This document shows, in pieces, positions 21,906 to 31,130 of a stretch of DNA of 64,000 nt. Each line of letters opens with the position of its first letter. Position 1 is the stretch's first letter. The DNA comes from Spiroplasma phoeniceum. Lineage in GTDB: Bacteria > Bacillota_I > Bacilli_A > Mycoplasmatales > Mycoplasmataceae. The translations under genes were made by a program, and so were the position numbers. The stretch lies in NCBI GenBank assembly GCA_026239495.1, contig CP110830.1, positions 1,860,001-1,924,000 on the forward strand. The letters run 5' to 3'. The notes below the pieces were generated by a model. It saw only the letters and a list, made by a program, of their open reading frames with translations, was not told where the DNA came from and searched no databases.

Positions 21906-23396
21906 ATGAAAGAAAATAAATTATATGCCCATATAGTTTATACATTATATAATATCTTTAACGACGATAATATTAAGGCACAAGTAATAGTTAACCAGTA
22001 CTTTAAAAAATTAGTAATTCAACAAATTTGTAATTTATTAACATTAGAAAAAGAATTTAATGCAAATTTAAATGATAATAAATTTACTCTTTCATTTGCT
22101 CAGGCCCTGGCTGATATTATTAATGAATCAGAAATAATTGAAAAGGTTGACAGGGCCACTTTTAATATATTAGATGAAGAATATGTGGCTTTTGTGCAAT
22201 ATATTGTTTCGAATTTTGGTGTTGAAAAAAATTATATTACCAGAGAAAACACTATCACTAATGAGTTAATTGATGCCACAGCTGATTTTACTGATGAAAA
22301 AGCAATTGATAATGCTCGTGAGAAGTTAAAAGTTAAAGCTAATGAAGAAGGGGCAGACGAATCACAACCTGAAGCAGGACCAGCAAGAGGAATTGGAGGC
22401 ATAGGAGCGTCAATGGTTGGCATTGATCCGAACTTTAGTTATCCAAGTAAATTTGATATTTCACAAATGATGCAGCAAATGGCAAATATGCCAATTAATC
22501 CACCTTTAGACCCACGGTTTTACTTTTATACTTCAAAACCAAAGTATATGCCAATTTTAAAGAAAATTGTTGCTGGTTTTGTTATTTTAGCTTCTGCTTT
22601 GTTAATTTTATTGTGATTTTTAAATTCCTATTTAAATATCTATTTAGACACAAAAGTAATTGTTTATACAATCCCAGGAACTAGTGCAATTGTTATTATT
22701 GGTGGTGGGGCTGATAGCGCCTTACATAATGCTAACAATAATTTTAGTGAAGTATTTAGTTTTGGTTCAAAATATAAATTTTTATTAATGCAATCCGGCG
22801 GACTGCAAACCTTCTCAGGAATTTTATCGATTTTGCCAGGAATTTTCTTGGGTTATGAATTATTGGGGAAAAAGCGCTTTAAACGTGATAATTATGTTGT
22901 TAGATTCTGACCAGTTGTATTATCAATCATTATTCTTATTTATTCTTCATTGTCATTAATTCAAGTATTATTACCAAATTTTGTTGAGAAATATTTTAAT
23001 AGTATATCCGTATCTAATAATTGCTATATTATTAAAAACGACCCACAATTAGAAATAACAGAATGATTATTATTACCAGATTCAGATTTAACTATGACAA
23101 TTAATAGTTTAGTAAGCGAAGTTTATAATAGCACAACTTACCAAGTATTACATATTTTTACAATTATTTCAATGATTGCTGGTCTTCTTGCATGAATTAT
23201 GGTTATTATTTTAGCAGTTTTAGCTCCTAAAACAGACCGCAATAAATTAATTCGCGCCAATACAGAATACCAAAAAGCAGTTACCGCAATGATGAATGGA
23301 CAAAAATATGAAATGGATCCGAAACTATTTGATGATGAGTTTAAGAGTGATAATGTTTTTGGAAAAGATGATTCTAATAAATCAAAAGGTAAATAA
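21906..23396 (+). CDS. Membrane protein of unknown function
   Basis: 496 residues with TGA as Trp. The first 115 residues are soluble, then an acidic Gly/Pro/Met-rich linker (GPARGIGGIGASMVG, MMQQMANMPINPP), then about five membrane segments: around residues 218-242 (IVAGFVILASALLILLWFL), GTSAIVIIGGG, SGILSILPGIFLGYEL, VVLSIIILIYSSLSLIQVL and IFTIISMIAGLLAWIMVIIL. A charged cytoplasmic tail ends KSKGK. ATG at 21906 with GAAATGAGGG upstream. Intact among broken neighbours, which suggests it is under selection. No family recognised. Confidence 0.75.
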
Positions 23397-23403
23397 AAAA
23401 ATA

Positions 23404-23424
23404 ATATTACTATACTGCACCCAG
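23404..23424. mobile_element. End remnant of a third IS (IS3-like, type C)
   Basis: ACTGCACCCAGTTTAG matches the terminal sequence also seen at 47813-47835 and, as the other end, at 33140-33163 and 49550-49566. Only the tip survives; it replaces the start of argF. Confidence 0.5.
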
Positions 23425-24176
23425 TTTAGTTTTCTAACTTTATTAGACTTCACGCAAAGAGAAATCTATTATTTATTAGATTTAGCAAAACAATTGAAAT
23501 AAGGGAAATCTGTTACTTTATTATTTGCAAAAGATTCAACACGAACAAGATTTGATTTTGAAGTCGGAGCATTTGATTTAGTAATGAACCCCGTTTATTT
23601 AGGGCCAAGTGGTAGCCCAAATGGAAAAAAAGAATCAATTGAAGATGCTGCAAAAGTATTAGTAAGAATGTTTGATGGAATTCAATTTCGTGGGTTTAAA
23701 CAAACTGATGTTGAAGCATTAGCAAAATATTCAGGTGTTCCAGCGTGGAATGGATTAACTGATGAATTTCACCCAACGTAAATGTTAGCTGATATTTTAA
23801 CGTTGCAAGAAGAAAAAGGACAACGCAATATGAAAGGGCTATAATTTTTTTATTTTGGTGATTCTCGTTTTAATATAGAAAATAGTTATATGGTTGTTAG
23901 TGCTAAACTAGGAATGCATTTTGTTGCTTGTGTGTCAAAGGATTTATGACCAAATGAAGAATTATTGAAAAAAGTACAAGCAATTGCAAAAGAACATGAT
24001 GGATCAATTACGCTAACTGAAGACCATAAAACAGCGGTAAAAGATGCTGATGCAATTGCCACTGATGTTTGATTATCAATGGGAGAAGATCCTGTTGTTT
24101 GAGGAAAAAGAATTAAGGATTTAACACCATATCAAGTAACAATGGAAAAAATCAAACAAGCAAAAGAAGATGCTAT
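23425..24176 (+). pseudogene. argF: Ornithine carbamoyltransferase, N-terminal part
   Basis: Reads FLTLLDFTQREIYYLLDLAK, the carbamoyl-phosphate motif [63 protein letters not shown] and DADAIATDVWLSMGE, diagnostic of catabolic OTC. Three codons are now TAA (one replaces the Gln of the HPTQ motif). It ends ...KQAKEDAI at an IS3-type element. The rest of the gene is found inverted at 34727-34938. OTC splits citrulline in the arginine deiminase pathway, an ATP source in spiroplasmas. Confidence 0.88.
24161..24176 (+). repeat. 16-bp target duplication of IS3-type element copy II, left half
   Basis: CAAAAGAAGATGCTAT, found again in reverse at 34923-34938 on the other side of the same (now split) element. 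It encodes AKEDAI of argF in both places. Confidence 0.85.
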
Positions 24177-26098
24177 ACAATTTTTCTTTTAACTGAGAAT
24201 ATGAAATAAAAAACCCTTCTAGGTTATTATTAAATATATAAAGTTAGGAGAAACATTTTTTATATGGCAAAGGGTAAAACTAAAGGGGCAAAATACCATG
24301 ATATTGAATTTAAAACTAAAATTATTAACGAATATTACGAATATATTAGACTTCTTGCGTAACCTAATCTAATTATTTTAAAATTCCTATAAAATATTTT
24401 TAAATTAAAATAGAAATTATAGGAGATTAAAATTATGAAATTTGATAAATTTAATTTTATTAATGATAAAGAATTGTTGCGATTAACCGGAGCAAAAAAA
24501 ACTACTTTTAATAAAATGTTAAATATTTTACAAGTAGCTGAAATAGAAAAATTTAAAAAAGGTGGCAAAACTAATAAATTATCACTAGAAAATCGGCTAC
24601 TGACGACCTTATCGTATTGACGAGAATATCGGACTTATTTTCATCTTGCTAAAAGTTTTGATATTAGTGAATCTATTTGTTGTCGGAATATCAAGTTAAT
24701 TGAAGATATTTTAATTAAACACTCTGATTTTCAACAACTCGCTGGTAAAAAATCGCTAATAAATGATTATTTTAATGATAAAACTATTATTATTGATGTT
24801 ACCAAGACCCCAATCCAACGCCCAAAAAAAGACAAAAACAATCTTATTCTGGTAAAAAGAAAAAACACACCATTAAAACACAAGTAATTATCAAACAAGA
24901 AACCAAAAAAATTATTGCAACAAGTTTTTCGCTTGGAAAAAAATGATTATGCTTTATTTAAAAAATCAAAAATCTCAATTTTAAAAAATACCAAATTAAT
25001 AGTTGATAGTGGTTATCAAGGAATTCAAAAAATTTACAATAATGTTCTAATGCCTACAAAAAAAAATAAAGAAAAACCCTTTAAATAAAGCACAAAAACA
25101 ACGTAATAGAATATTTTCAAAAATGAGAATTATTATTGAAAATATTTTTGCTATTCTTAAAAAATTTAAAATTATTACAGAAAAATATCGTAATCGAAGA
25201 AAACGATTTATTTTAAGATTTAATTTAATTGCTTCAATTTATAATTTGCAGTTAGCATAGAATATTTATTTAAAATTAAAGAATTTAAATAATAAATTCA
25301 TTTTTTGTTGTGGCAAAATATTAAATTTTTAAATAAAAAACATAATTAATTAAAATTATATTTTTCTATTAGTGTCTTTTTAAAAATATTTGTAATTTTT
25401 TAATAGGTTACGCAAGAAGTCTAATAAATCAATATCTTTAATATCTAAAGAATATGAAATAAGTACTGCAACTATTTATAGGTGAATTAATGTTTTCAAT
25501 AAAGATAAAAAATTTGATAAACGAACATATATTAAAAAAATGCCAATTTTTAATAATCCGCATGATGAAACTATATATTTATTAACAAAAGAAAATGAAC
25601 AAATAAAAGCAGAAAATAATATTTTAAAAAAGCCTGAATCTCTTCCAAAAATAAAAACAAAGATGAATATTAGAAAAAAATTTATTTTATTAAAAACGAA
25701 TTAAATAACAACTCAATATTACCATTAAGATAATTTTTAAAAATATTATGCATTTCATATGATACATGAAATAAATATAAAAATATTCATGAAAAATATG
25801 AATGAAAAATTGATTACAATATATTAGAAATAATTAAAATAATTTGAAAAAACAATAAAAATAAAGGTCATCGACAGATAAAAATTGATTTGGAAGAACA
25901 AAAAATAAAAATATCAGCAAGTAATGCACATCGTTATATGAAGATATTACAAATATGTTCTGAAGTTAGAATTAAACATAAAAAACAAATTAAAAATTTT
26001 AATAATATGTTATATGAACATAAAAAACACCCTTATTTACTTAAACGTAATTTTAATTATAATCAAATTAATCAAAAATGATAAATTGATATTACAAT
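24177..26098 (+). mobile_element. IS3-type element copy II, left half (with nested IS5)
   Basis: Begins ACAATTTTTCTTTTAACTGA. OrfA starts at 24264 (MAKGKTKGAKYHDIEFKTKI) and is interrupted by a diverged IS5 copy (24348-25422), resuming NKSISLISKEYEISTATIY. OrfB N-terminal sequence (EEQKIKISASNAHRYMKILQ) runs to 26098, where a second IS5 derivative cuts it at GATATTACAAT. The missing right half is at 34939-35427 in reverse and starts at the same base of the element. Confidence 0.85.
24348..25422 (+). mobile_element. Diverged IS5-family element nested in IS3-type copy II
   Basis: 1,075 bp. OrfA begins MKFDKFNFINDKELLRLTGAKKTTF; changes in orfA and in orfB (A-run indels near 24945 and 25065) break the frames. 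Left flank ATT, right AAT: a one-base mismatch although both sides are the same host element. Ends AGACTTCTTGCGTAACC on both sides, slightly different from the common type. Confidence 0.85.
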
Positions 26099-26538
26099 AG
26101 ACTTCTTGCGATACCTGGTTTTATTATTAAAATATTATTATAAAATATAATTTATGAGGATATTAAATTATGAAATTTGATGAATTTAAAAATATTAATG
26201 ATAAAGAATGATTAAGATTAACAGGAATAAAACAAGATATTTTTAATAAAATGTTAGATATTTTACAAGCAGCTGAAATAGAAAAATTTAAAAAAGGTGG
26301 CAAAACTAATAAATTATCACTAGAAAATCGATTATTGATGACTTTATCGTATTGACGAGAATATCGAACTTATTTTCATCTTGGAAAAAATTTCGGAATT
26401 AGTGAAGCTAATTGTTATCGCAATATCAAGTGAATTGAAGATATTTTAATTAAACACCCTGATTTTCAGCAAGTTGCTGGTAAAAAAGCACTAATAAATG
26501 ATTATTTTAATAATAAAACCAGGTATCGCAAGAAGTCT
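26099..26538 (+). mobile_element. IS5 derivative bounded by two left ends
   Basis: 440 bp: the left end and the first part of orfA, up to AATGATTATTTTAAT, joined to an inverted left end (AATAAAACCAGGTATCGCAA plus GAAGTCT). The junction lies in a shared ATTTTAAT-type word. AAT on both sides. The right end and catalytic half are absent. It marks the left boundary of the inverted segment described in the findings. Confidence 0.88.
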
Positions 26539-26573
26539 AATATTGTATTCTAAGCTGTTTTAAACAAAACTAA

Positions 26574-26654
26574 GGCACACTAGTTTATTTATTTTTTATT
26601 AATTTATTTTATATAACTATTACTTTAAAACTTAATAGTATTTCTCAGTGTGCC
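26574..26654. repeat. Spaced inverted repeat GGCACACT/AGTGTGCC
   Basis: GGCACACT (26574-26581) and AGTGTGCC (26647-26654) are perfect complements around a 65-nt AT-rich loop at the start of the plectrovirus segment. May be a transcript-ending structure or a phage site. Confidence 0.45.
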
Positions 26655-26675
26655 AATTTTTACTATTTTATATAT

Positions 26676-26820
26676 TTAACATTGTTAATAACATTGTTTA
26701 TTAAAAATTAAATAAACAATATATTAGAATTATGTATAACATTGTTAATAATCAATGTTTTTATCAATAAATAAGAAATATATAAACATTAAATATAACA
26801 TTGTTTGTTAAACAAATATT
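26676..26820 (+). repeat. Iteron-like TAACATTGTT repeats upstream of the plectrovirus genes
   Basis: Four direct copies of TAACATTGTT at 26677, 26689, 26737 and 26796, plus a palindrome-like TTTGTTAAACAAA at 26804-26816, just ahead of the first phage gene. Looks like a protein-binding array (replication or transcription control). Confidence 0.55.
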
Positions 26821-26839
26821 TATTTAGGAGGTGATAAAA

Positions 26840-27274
26840 TTGATTAATTTTGTTAAGAAAAATCAAAATATAGCAAATTATTTTATTTCTAAGGAACTTA
26901 TCCCTTTTGAAACAGATAAAGCAAGTTTTATAAATTTACCTAATCATAATCGTCATATTGGTTTTTGATTGAGTAATAAGTTTATTTGTCCTAGTCAAAA
27001 ACATTCTGAACAAGTAGCAATCGGTTTGATTTATGATAATTCTTATCATATTGTAAAATATGATGAAAATTTAAAACAACATAATTGAAAATATTTAACT
27101 GGAACAGAAATAATTGATTTGTATAATCAATATAAACAAAACTATTTTACGCTTATGCATAAAGCATTATTTCAAAATGAACCTAAAAAAGTAAAAATAA
27201 ATGACAACAATAATTTAATAAATTGAAGTGTTGAAAAAGAAGAACAATTAATTCGTGATTTGGAGGAATTATAA
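26840..27274 (+). CDS. Plectrovirus-type protein of unknown function
   Basis: 144 residues from a TTG at 26840 preceded by TTAGGAGGTG. Begins [20 protein letters not shown] and contains [20 protein letters not shown]. It is the first gene behind the iteron-like array, so a replication or early function is possible but not shown. No stops apart from TGA-Trp. Next frame begins 2 nt after the stop. Confidence 0.6.
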
Positions 27275-27275
27275 A

Positions 27276-27626
27276 ATGAAAGTTAAATAAATAAAAGAAG
27301 AAGAAAGAGAAGATAGAATAAAGTACGAAAAAAATAAAGGTTATAAATTATGTGATAATGGTTATATTATTTATAATTCAAATGAACATTATTTTAAATT
27401 ATTTGGTTGTTCTAACAAATTTATAAAAGCAAAAGTTTATTTTAGCAAGTTTGGTGGCGAACATAAGATTTAATTTTTATGTAAAAAATTTTATAAAAAA
27501 TGTAAAAAATTCTTATCTTATCAGTTTTTAGAAATTTTAGATGAGGAATGTTACAAAAAAACCGTGAAATTTAGTATGTTTAGTTTTGATTATGAAAATG
27601 AATATAAATATGATAGAGGTTTTTAA
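27276..27626 (+). pseudogene. Decayed plectrovirus gene
   Basis: ATG 27276 then TAA at codon 5, a long run (EEEREDRIKYEKNKGYKLCD...), another TAA after ...FGGEHKI, and the end ...YENEYKYDRGF. Single frame otherwise, 117 codons. Charged soluble protein; family not recognised. Confidence 0.5.
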
Positions 27627-27627
27627 A

Positions 27628-27840
27628 ATGAGTTTATATAATTATTGAGTTCAATTTGTTAGTTATATTATTGGTTCAAATGCCCTTGAATTTTTATATG
27701 TTATATCGTTTGTATTATTTATCATTTTATTTTTTGGGATATTTTTTAAACTTATTCAAAAATGGGGGGTTTTTAAAAATGCAAAATGATTGAACAAAAT
27801 TAAAAGAGTTTTTTATTCATGTATTTTTGTTTATAGATAA
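27628..27840 (+). CDS. Small plectrovirus membrane protein
   Basis: 70 residues with one long hydrophobic segment (ALEFLYVISFVLFIILFFGI) and a basic tail (KNAKWLNKIKRV). ATG directly after the preceding stop. Size and topology match minor coat or assembly proteins of filamentous spiroplasma phages; exact role unknown. The next gene overlaps it. Confidence 0.55.
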
Positions 27841-27982
27841 AACAAATGTTGAAAGTATTACAACTTGAAATTTAACACAAAATGAATATTTAACTATTAT
27901 GGTTGGTGTATGAATTGTAATTTTGTTTTTAACTTGGTTTTTACTGTGAATGATTTTTAAAATAGTTGGGTATTTTAAGTAA
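27779..27982 (+). CDS. Small plectrovirus membrane protein
   Basis: 67 residues, MQNDWTKLKEFFIHVFLFID..., with a membrane segment ...LTIMVGVWIVILFLTWFLLW. Overlaps the preceding frame and ends TAATG, sharing bases with the next start, a typical compact phage arrangement. Confidence 0.55.
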
Positions 27983-28900
27983 TGAAAAAGTTTGCATTTT
28001 TTTTAATAAACTTTTGTTATATTAGTGGTTCAATGGTTTTGTTTAGTTTAATTGATTTATTGCTTTGAATAATTTCATTAAATTATACTGGTTTAGTGTT
28101 TTGACTATTATTTGCTTTACAATCTGTTTATTTTATTTGGTGAATTTGAAAAAATGTTTTTTATCAGTTAAATGTTTTTCGTTTAGTTTACTTTATTTGA
28201 GATAATCCGTTATCGGTAATTATTGGTAAATTAGGAACTGGTAAAACATTGCTTTTAACTTTTTTATCACAAGTTATGAAACTTTTAACGAAGAAAATTT
28301 ATAGTAATTATCCAATTGAAGATGATGCAATAAAACTTTTAACTTTTAATAATTTAGATTTTACTGATAGAACTAAATTAGTACGCCTGATGATAGTTTA
28401 ATTTTGTTTGATGAGAGTTTTTTATATATTGATGGAACTAGTCCCCACGAAGTTAAAAAAGTTCATGGTGGTAAAAGTGTGTGGATTGTTTTAGCAAGAC
28501 ATTTTAAAAATAGAGCGATTTTTACCGTACAGCGTGAGGGTATGATGTGAAATAATATTCGTCATTTAGCAAGCGGTATTATTATTCCGATTTCATTGAA
28601 AAACCCGTTAAATCTAAATTAGGTAATATTTTTAATCATAGTTTTGTTATGCGAATTGGTATTTTCCAAGATATTGCGGATTATGAAATTTTAAAAACAA
28701 AATCAGTAGAACGAACAGCAGAAGGAAAAAGAGCAAAACATAAATCGGATGTTGGTTTAGGAATTCGGTTTTTTAAGATAATTATTCCGCTTGAATTTGC
28801 TAATAAATATGATAGTCATTGATTAAGTTTTGCTCGTGATTTAAAAAATGATGAAGTTATTAATAAAAAGAATACTTTTGAAAAGATATATCAAAATTAA
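27982..28900 (+). pseudogene. Plectrovirus assembly ATPase (Zot/pI-like), frameshifted
   Basis: Two N-terminal hydrophobic segments, then a P-loop VIIGKLGTGKTLLLTFL and a Walker B-like SLILFDESFLYIDG, then WIVLARHFKNRAIFTVQREG, the plan of Zot/pI-type proteins that extrude filamentous phage. The frame shifts near 28385 (KLVR/PDDS) and again near 28610 (before KPVKSKLGNIFNHSF). Ends ...NTFEKIYQN. Non-functional as written. Confidence 0.7.
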
Positions 28901-28983
28901 ACAATAAACAACGCTTATAATTGTTTGATATTGATATTTTGAAAGAAAATTTAAAAGCAAAAGGGGGAAAGGAAAAATAAAAA

Positions 28984-29256
28984 ATGAGTAATTTATTAAG
29001 TGAAAGCGTTAATAACGATAATTGAAATAAAATTTTTAGTTTTATTTTTGATACTTTTTTATTTGTTTTTGATGTGATTTGAAATACTAAATTGCCAATG
29101 ACAAATATAACGATTGCTTATTTTTGGCGTCCTGTACGATGAACCGGCAAAAAACAATTCTTGTGAGATTGTTTTTTTTATTTTTATATTAAAAAACATA
29201 AATTTATTTGCATTATTCATCAGATAGTATATTTAAATTTAGAATTTTTATCATAA
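28984..29256 (+). CDS. Small plectrovirus membrane protein
   Basis: 90 residues, MSNLLSESVNNDNWNKIFSF, then FIFDTFLFVFDVIWNTKLPM. AAAGGGGGAAAGG upstream. The C-terminal half (KKQFLWDCFFYFYIKKHKF) is atypical and may be read-through of a damaged end. Confidence 0.45.
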
Positions 29257-29328
29257 AAACAGATATTATTCTTTTTTCCCTACACAAAATAAACGATATT
29301 TTTATAAATTTCCTTTTAAATAAAGGTA

Positions 29329-29517
29329 TTATTTATATTCTCCATTTATTAATCAAGCTTGTTGTCGATATATAAATTCTGCTAATTCTTGTCCATTTTC
29401 ATCAATTCATTTTTTAATTGTTAATGATTTTAAACTTAATTCTTTAAAATTATTTCCTTTTAAATAAAACGGATAAGTAATATTTTTAACTTCATTATTT
29501 AACTTTAAATATACCAT
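29329..29517 (-). CDS. Small hypothetical protein in the plectrovirus segment
   Basis: 62 residues, MVYLKLNNEVKNITYPFYLK..., ending WLINGEYK. GAGGAAA precedes the ATG, which lies just after the stop of the next upstream gene. Part of a tight minus-strand cluster of four small genes. Confidence 0.55.
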
Positions 29518-29519
29518 AA

Positions 29520-29657
29520 TTAAATTTCCTCTAATTCCATTTCTTCAATTAAATTATCAATATATTCATATGCACTATCTTCTGAATGACATTCTTCTAA
29601 TGCCATATTAAATAAATCTTCTTCTGTATAAACTTTACCTTCTTCATCTTTTCACAT
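29520..29657 (-). CDS. Small acidic hypothetical protein
   Basis: 45 residues, MWKDEEGKVYTEEDLFNMAL..., strongly acidic, no membrane segment. Starts just past the stop of the gene at 29659-29799. Confidence 0.5.
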
Positions 29658-29658
29658 A

Positions 29659-29799
29659 TTATTCACATCCTTGTCATTTAATTTTTTTATCTTCTAAATC
29701 AATAGTTGTTGTTTTAAAATAATTTAAATTTTCAGAATAAATTTTCGCTTCATCAAATGTATAAAAATATATAGTATTTAGGCTATATTTATCTTTCAT
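29659..29799 (-). CDS. Small hypothetical protein
   Basis: 46 residues, MKDKYSLNTIYFYTFDEAKI..., soluble. An AGGTGATAAA box lies upstream, overlapping the end of the previous gene. Confidence 0.45.
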
Positions 29800-29818
29800 T
29801 ACTAATAAATATCTTTTA

Positions 29819-30070
29819 TTAGTAATTTATCACCTCGTAATCTGCTTCTTCATCTTCTAAATAATCACTAATTAAACCTTTAACATCATCAATTTCATAT
29901 CATTTACAATTTAAATTAAAATCTATTGGCAGTTCAACACTACCTACGTGTCGTTCTTCATCACCAAATTTAAGATATAAATTTAATTTTCAACTACCTA
30001 AGTAATCACGATTAATTTGTGCATAAATAATATCTTTATTTGTAATTTTTAATGCTTTATTACATATCAT
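29819..30070 (-). CDS. Hypothetical protein, first gene of the minus-strand cluster
   Basis: 83 residues, MICNKALKITNKDIIYAQIN..., with a beta-rich middle (SWKLNLYLKFGDEERHVGSV) and an acidic end. GGAGAAATTG lies before the ATG. Leads the small-gene cluster, opposite to the virion-assembly genes at 26.8-29.3 kb. Confidence 0.55.
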
Positions 30071-30079
30071 TTTTCAATT

Positions 30080-30576
30080 TCTCCTATTTTTTTAATTCGC
30101 TGGCACTCACTTCCAAGTGAAAGTGCTAAAGCGATAATTAGTTATATTAGTATTTATTTACTAAGCCACTCGCCTCACTGGGGGCAAGCGGTGGCGGCAT
30201 GTTGTTTGTTTGAATGTTTAATAATCCACAGTTGTTTTTTGTTTTTTACGCCAGATAATTTTCTCTCTCTTCATCCGCACCATTTCAGGTCAAAGCGTTC
30301 AGTTTTTAAAATAAATTCACTTGCACCTTGAAGAGCCTAATGTTGGCTTTGTGGTTTTAATTAAACTGCTGCCACTTCTAAGAAGTAATATCTATCGCAA
30401 ATTTATTTATAAAGTCACTATCTCTATGGTTTATTGTCGTTTGATATTAACCTTGGACTTATCACGACTATCGCTTGTTAAAGCGTCTATTATTTCCGGA
30501 CTGATTACCGCTGGGCTAGACCGCCTCATGTGGAATAAAAACACTTAGTTATTTAAAATAACCGTCCCACTTTGCA
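30080..30576. other. Structured, relatively GC-rich non-coding region of the plectrovirus segment
   Basis: About 500 bp with higher G+C than its surroundings and no credible gene. It contains hairpin words (CACTTCCAAGTG near 30108; GCCACTCGCC ... AAGCGGTGGC at 30171-30198) and repeated GCGGT/ACCGC words near 30510-30530. It lies between two divergent-looking gene groups, where filamentous phages keep replication and packaging signals. The 75-codon open frame at 30321 has no other support. Confidence 0.5.
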
Positions 30577-30816
30577 TTAAGTTGTTTTATAAAATCAAAG
30601 TTTTAAAAAGCCAGTTTCATAATCAAAGATAATTTTTGAATTTTCTAAGCTTTTATAAAACCGCTTTTGTTTTTTATCTTTTGTATGATTTAATAAATCT
30701 TTATGTTTTTCACAAGTTCATAAAACTTTATTTGATAAAAATTCTTTGGTAATAAATGATATTGCTTTATAGCAATCATTAACATCACATATTTTTTGTT
30801 GCTTATTAATTTTCAT
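30577..30816 (-). CDS. Small plectrovirus protein with a possible zinc site
   Basis: 79 residues, MKINKQQKICDVNDCYKAIS..., with CDVNDC and, about 25 residues on, WTCEKH: four possible metal ligands. AAAGGAGTAAGCA precedes the ATG. Role unknown. Confidence 0.55.
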
Positions 30817-31060
30817 TGCTTACTCCTTTCTTTTATTAAGTTTTTTTATTAGCAAATTAATTAACTGAAGCAGAGAAAGGACAACACCTTAAATTAGGAT
30901 AAAAACAGGTACGCTTTGTAAAGATTTCTAAGATATTTAATAAATGTGTAAACAACTTAAAGAGGGTATCAAAAAGTTGTAATAAAAAGTTTTTATTTTA
31001 AGAATTTAAGATGCTGTACTTTCTCTAAATCAATTAATAATTTTGGTTTTACAAATAAAA

Positions 31061-31090
31061 AAACCATTTTAGTAAATGGTTTATTATTTT
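31061..31090 (+). terminator. Rho-independent terminator
   Basis: AAACCATTT (31061-31069), loop TAGT, AAATGGTTT (31074-31082), then TATTATTTTTATT. The symmetrical A/T flanks could work both ways. The stretch 30817-31060 shows no gene. Confidence 0.7.
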
Positions 31091-31130
31091 TATTCAATTT
31101 CTATCTATTTTCTTAAAACCCTTCTTTTTT

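Noticed and set aside
30321-30548. 75-codon open frame in the GC-rich phage spacer
   Set aside because: No ribosome binding site, no family resemblance, atypical composition; more likely structured non-coding DNA.
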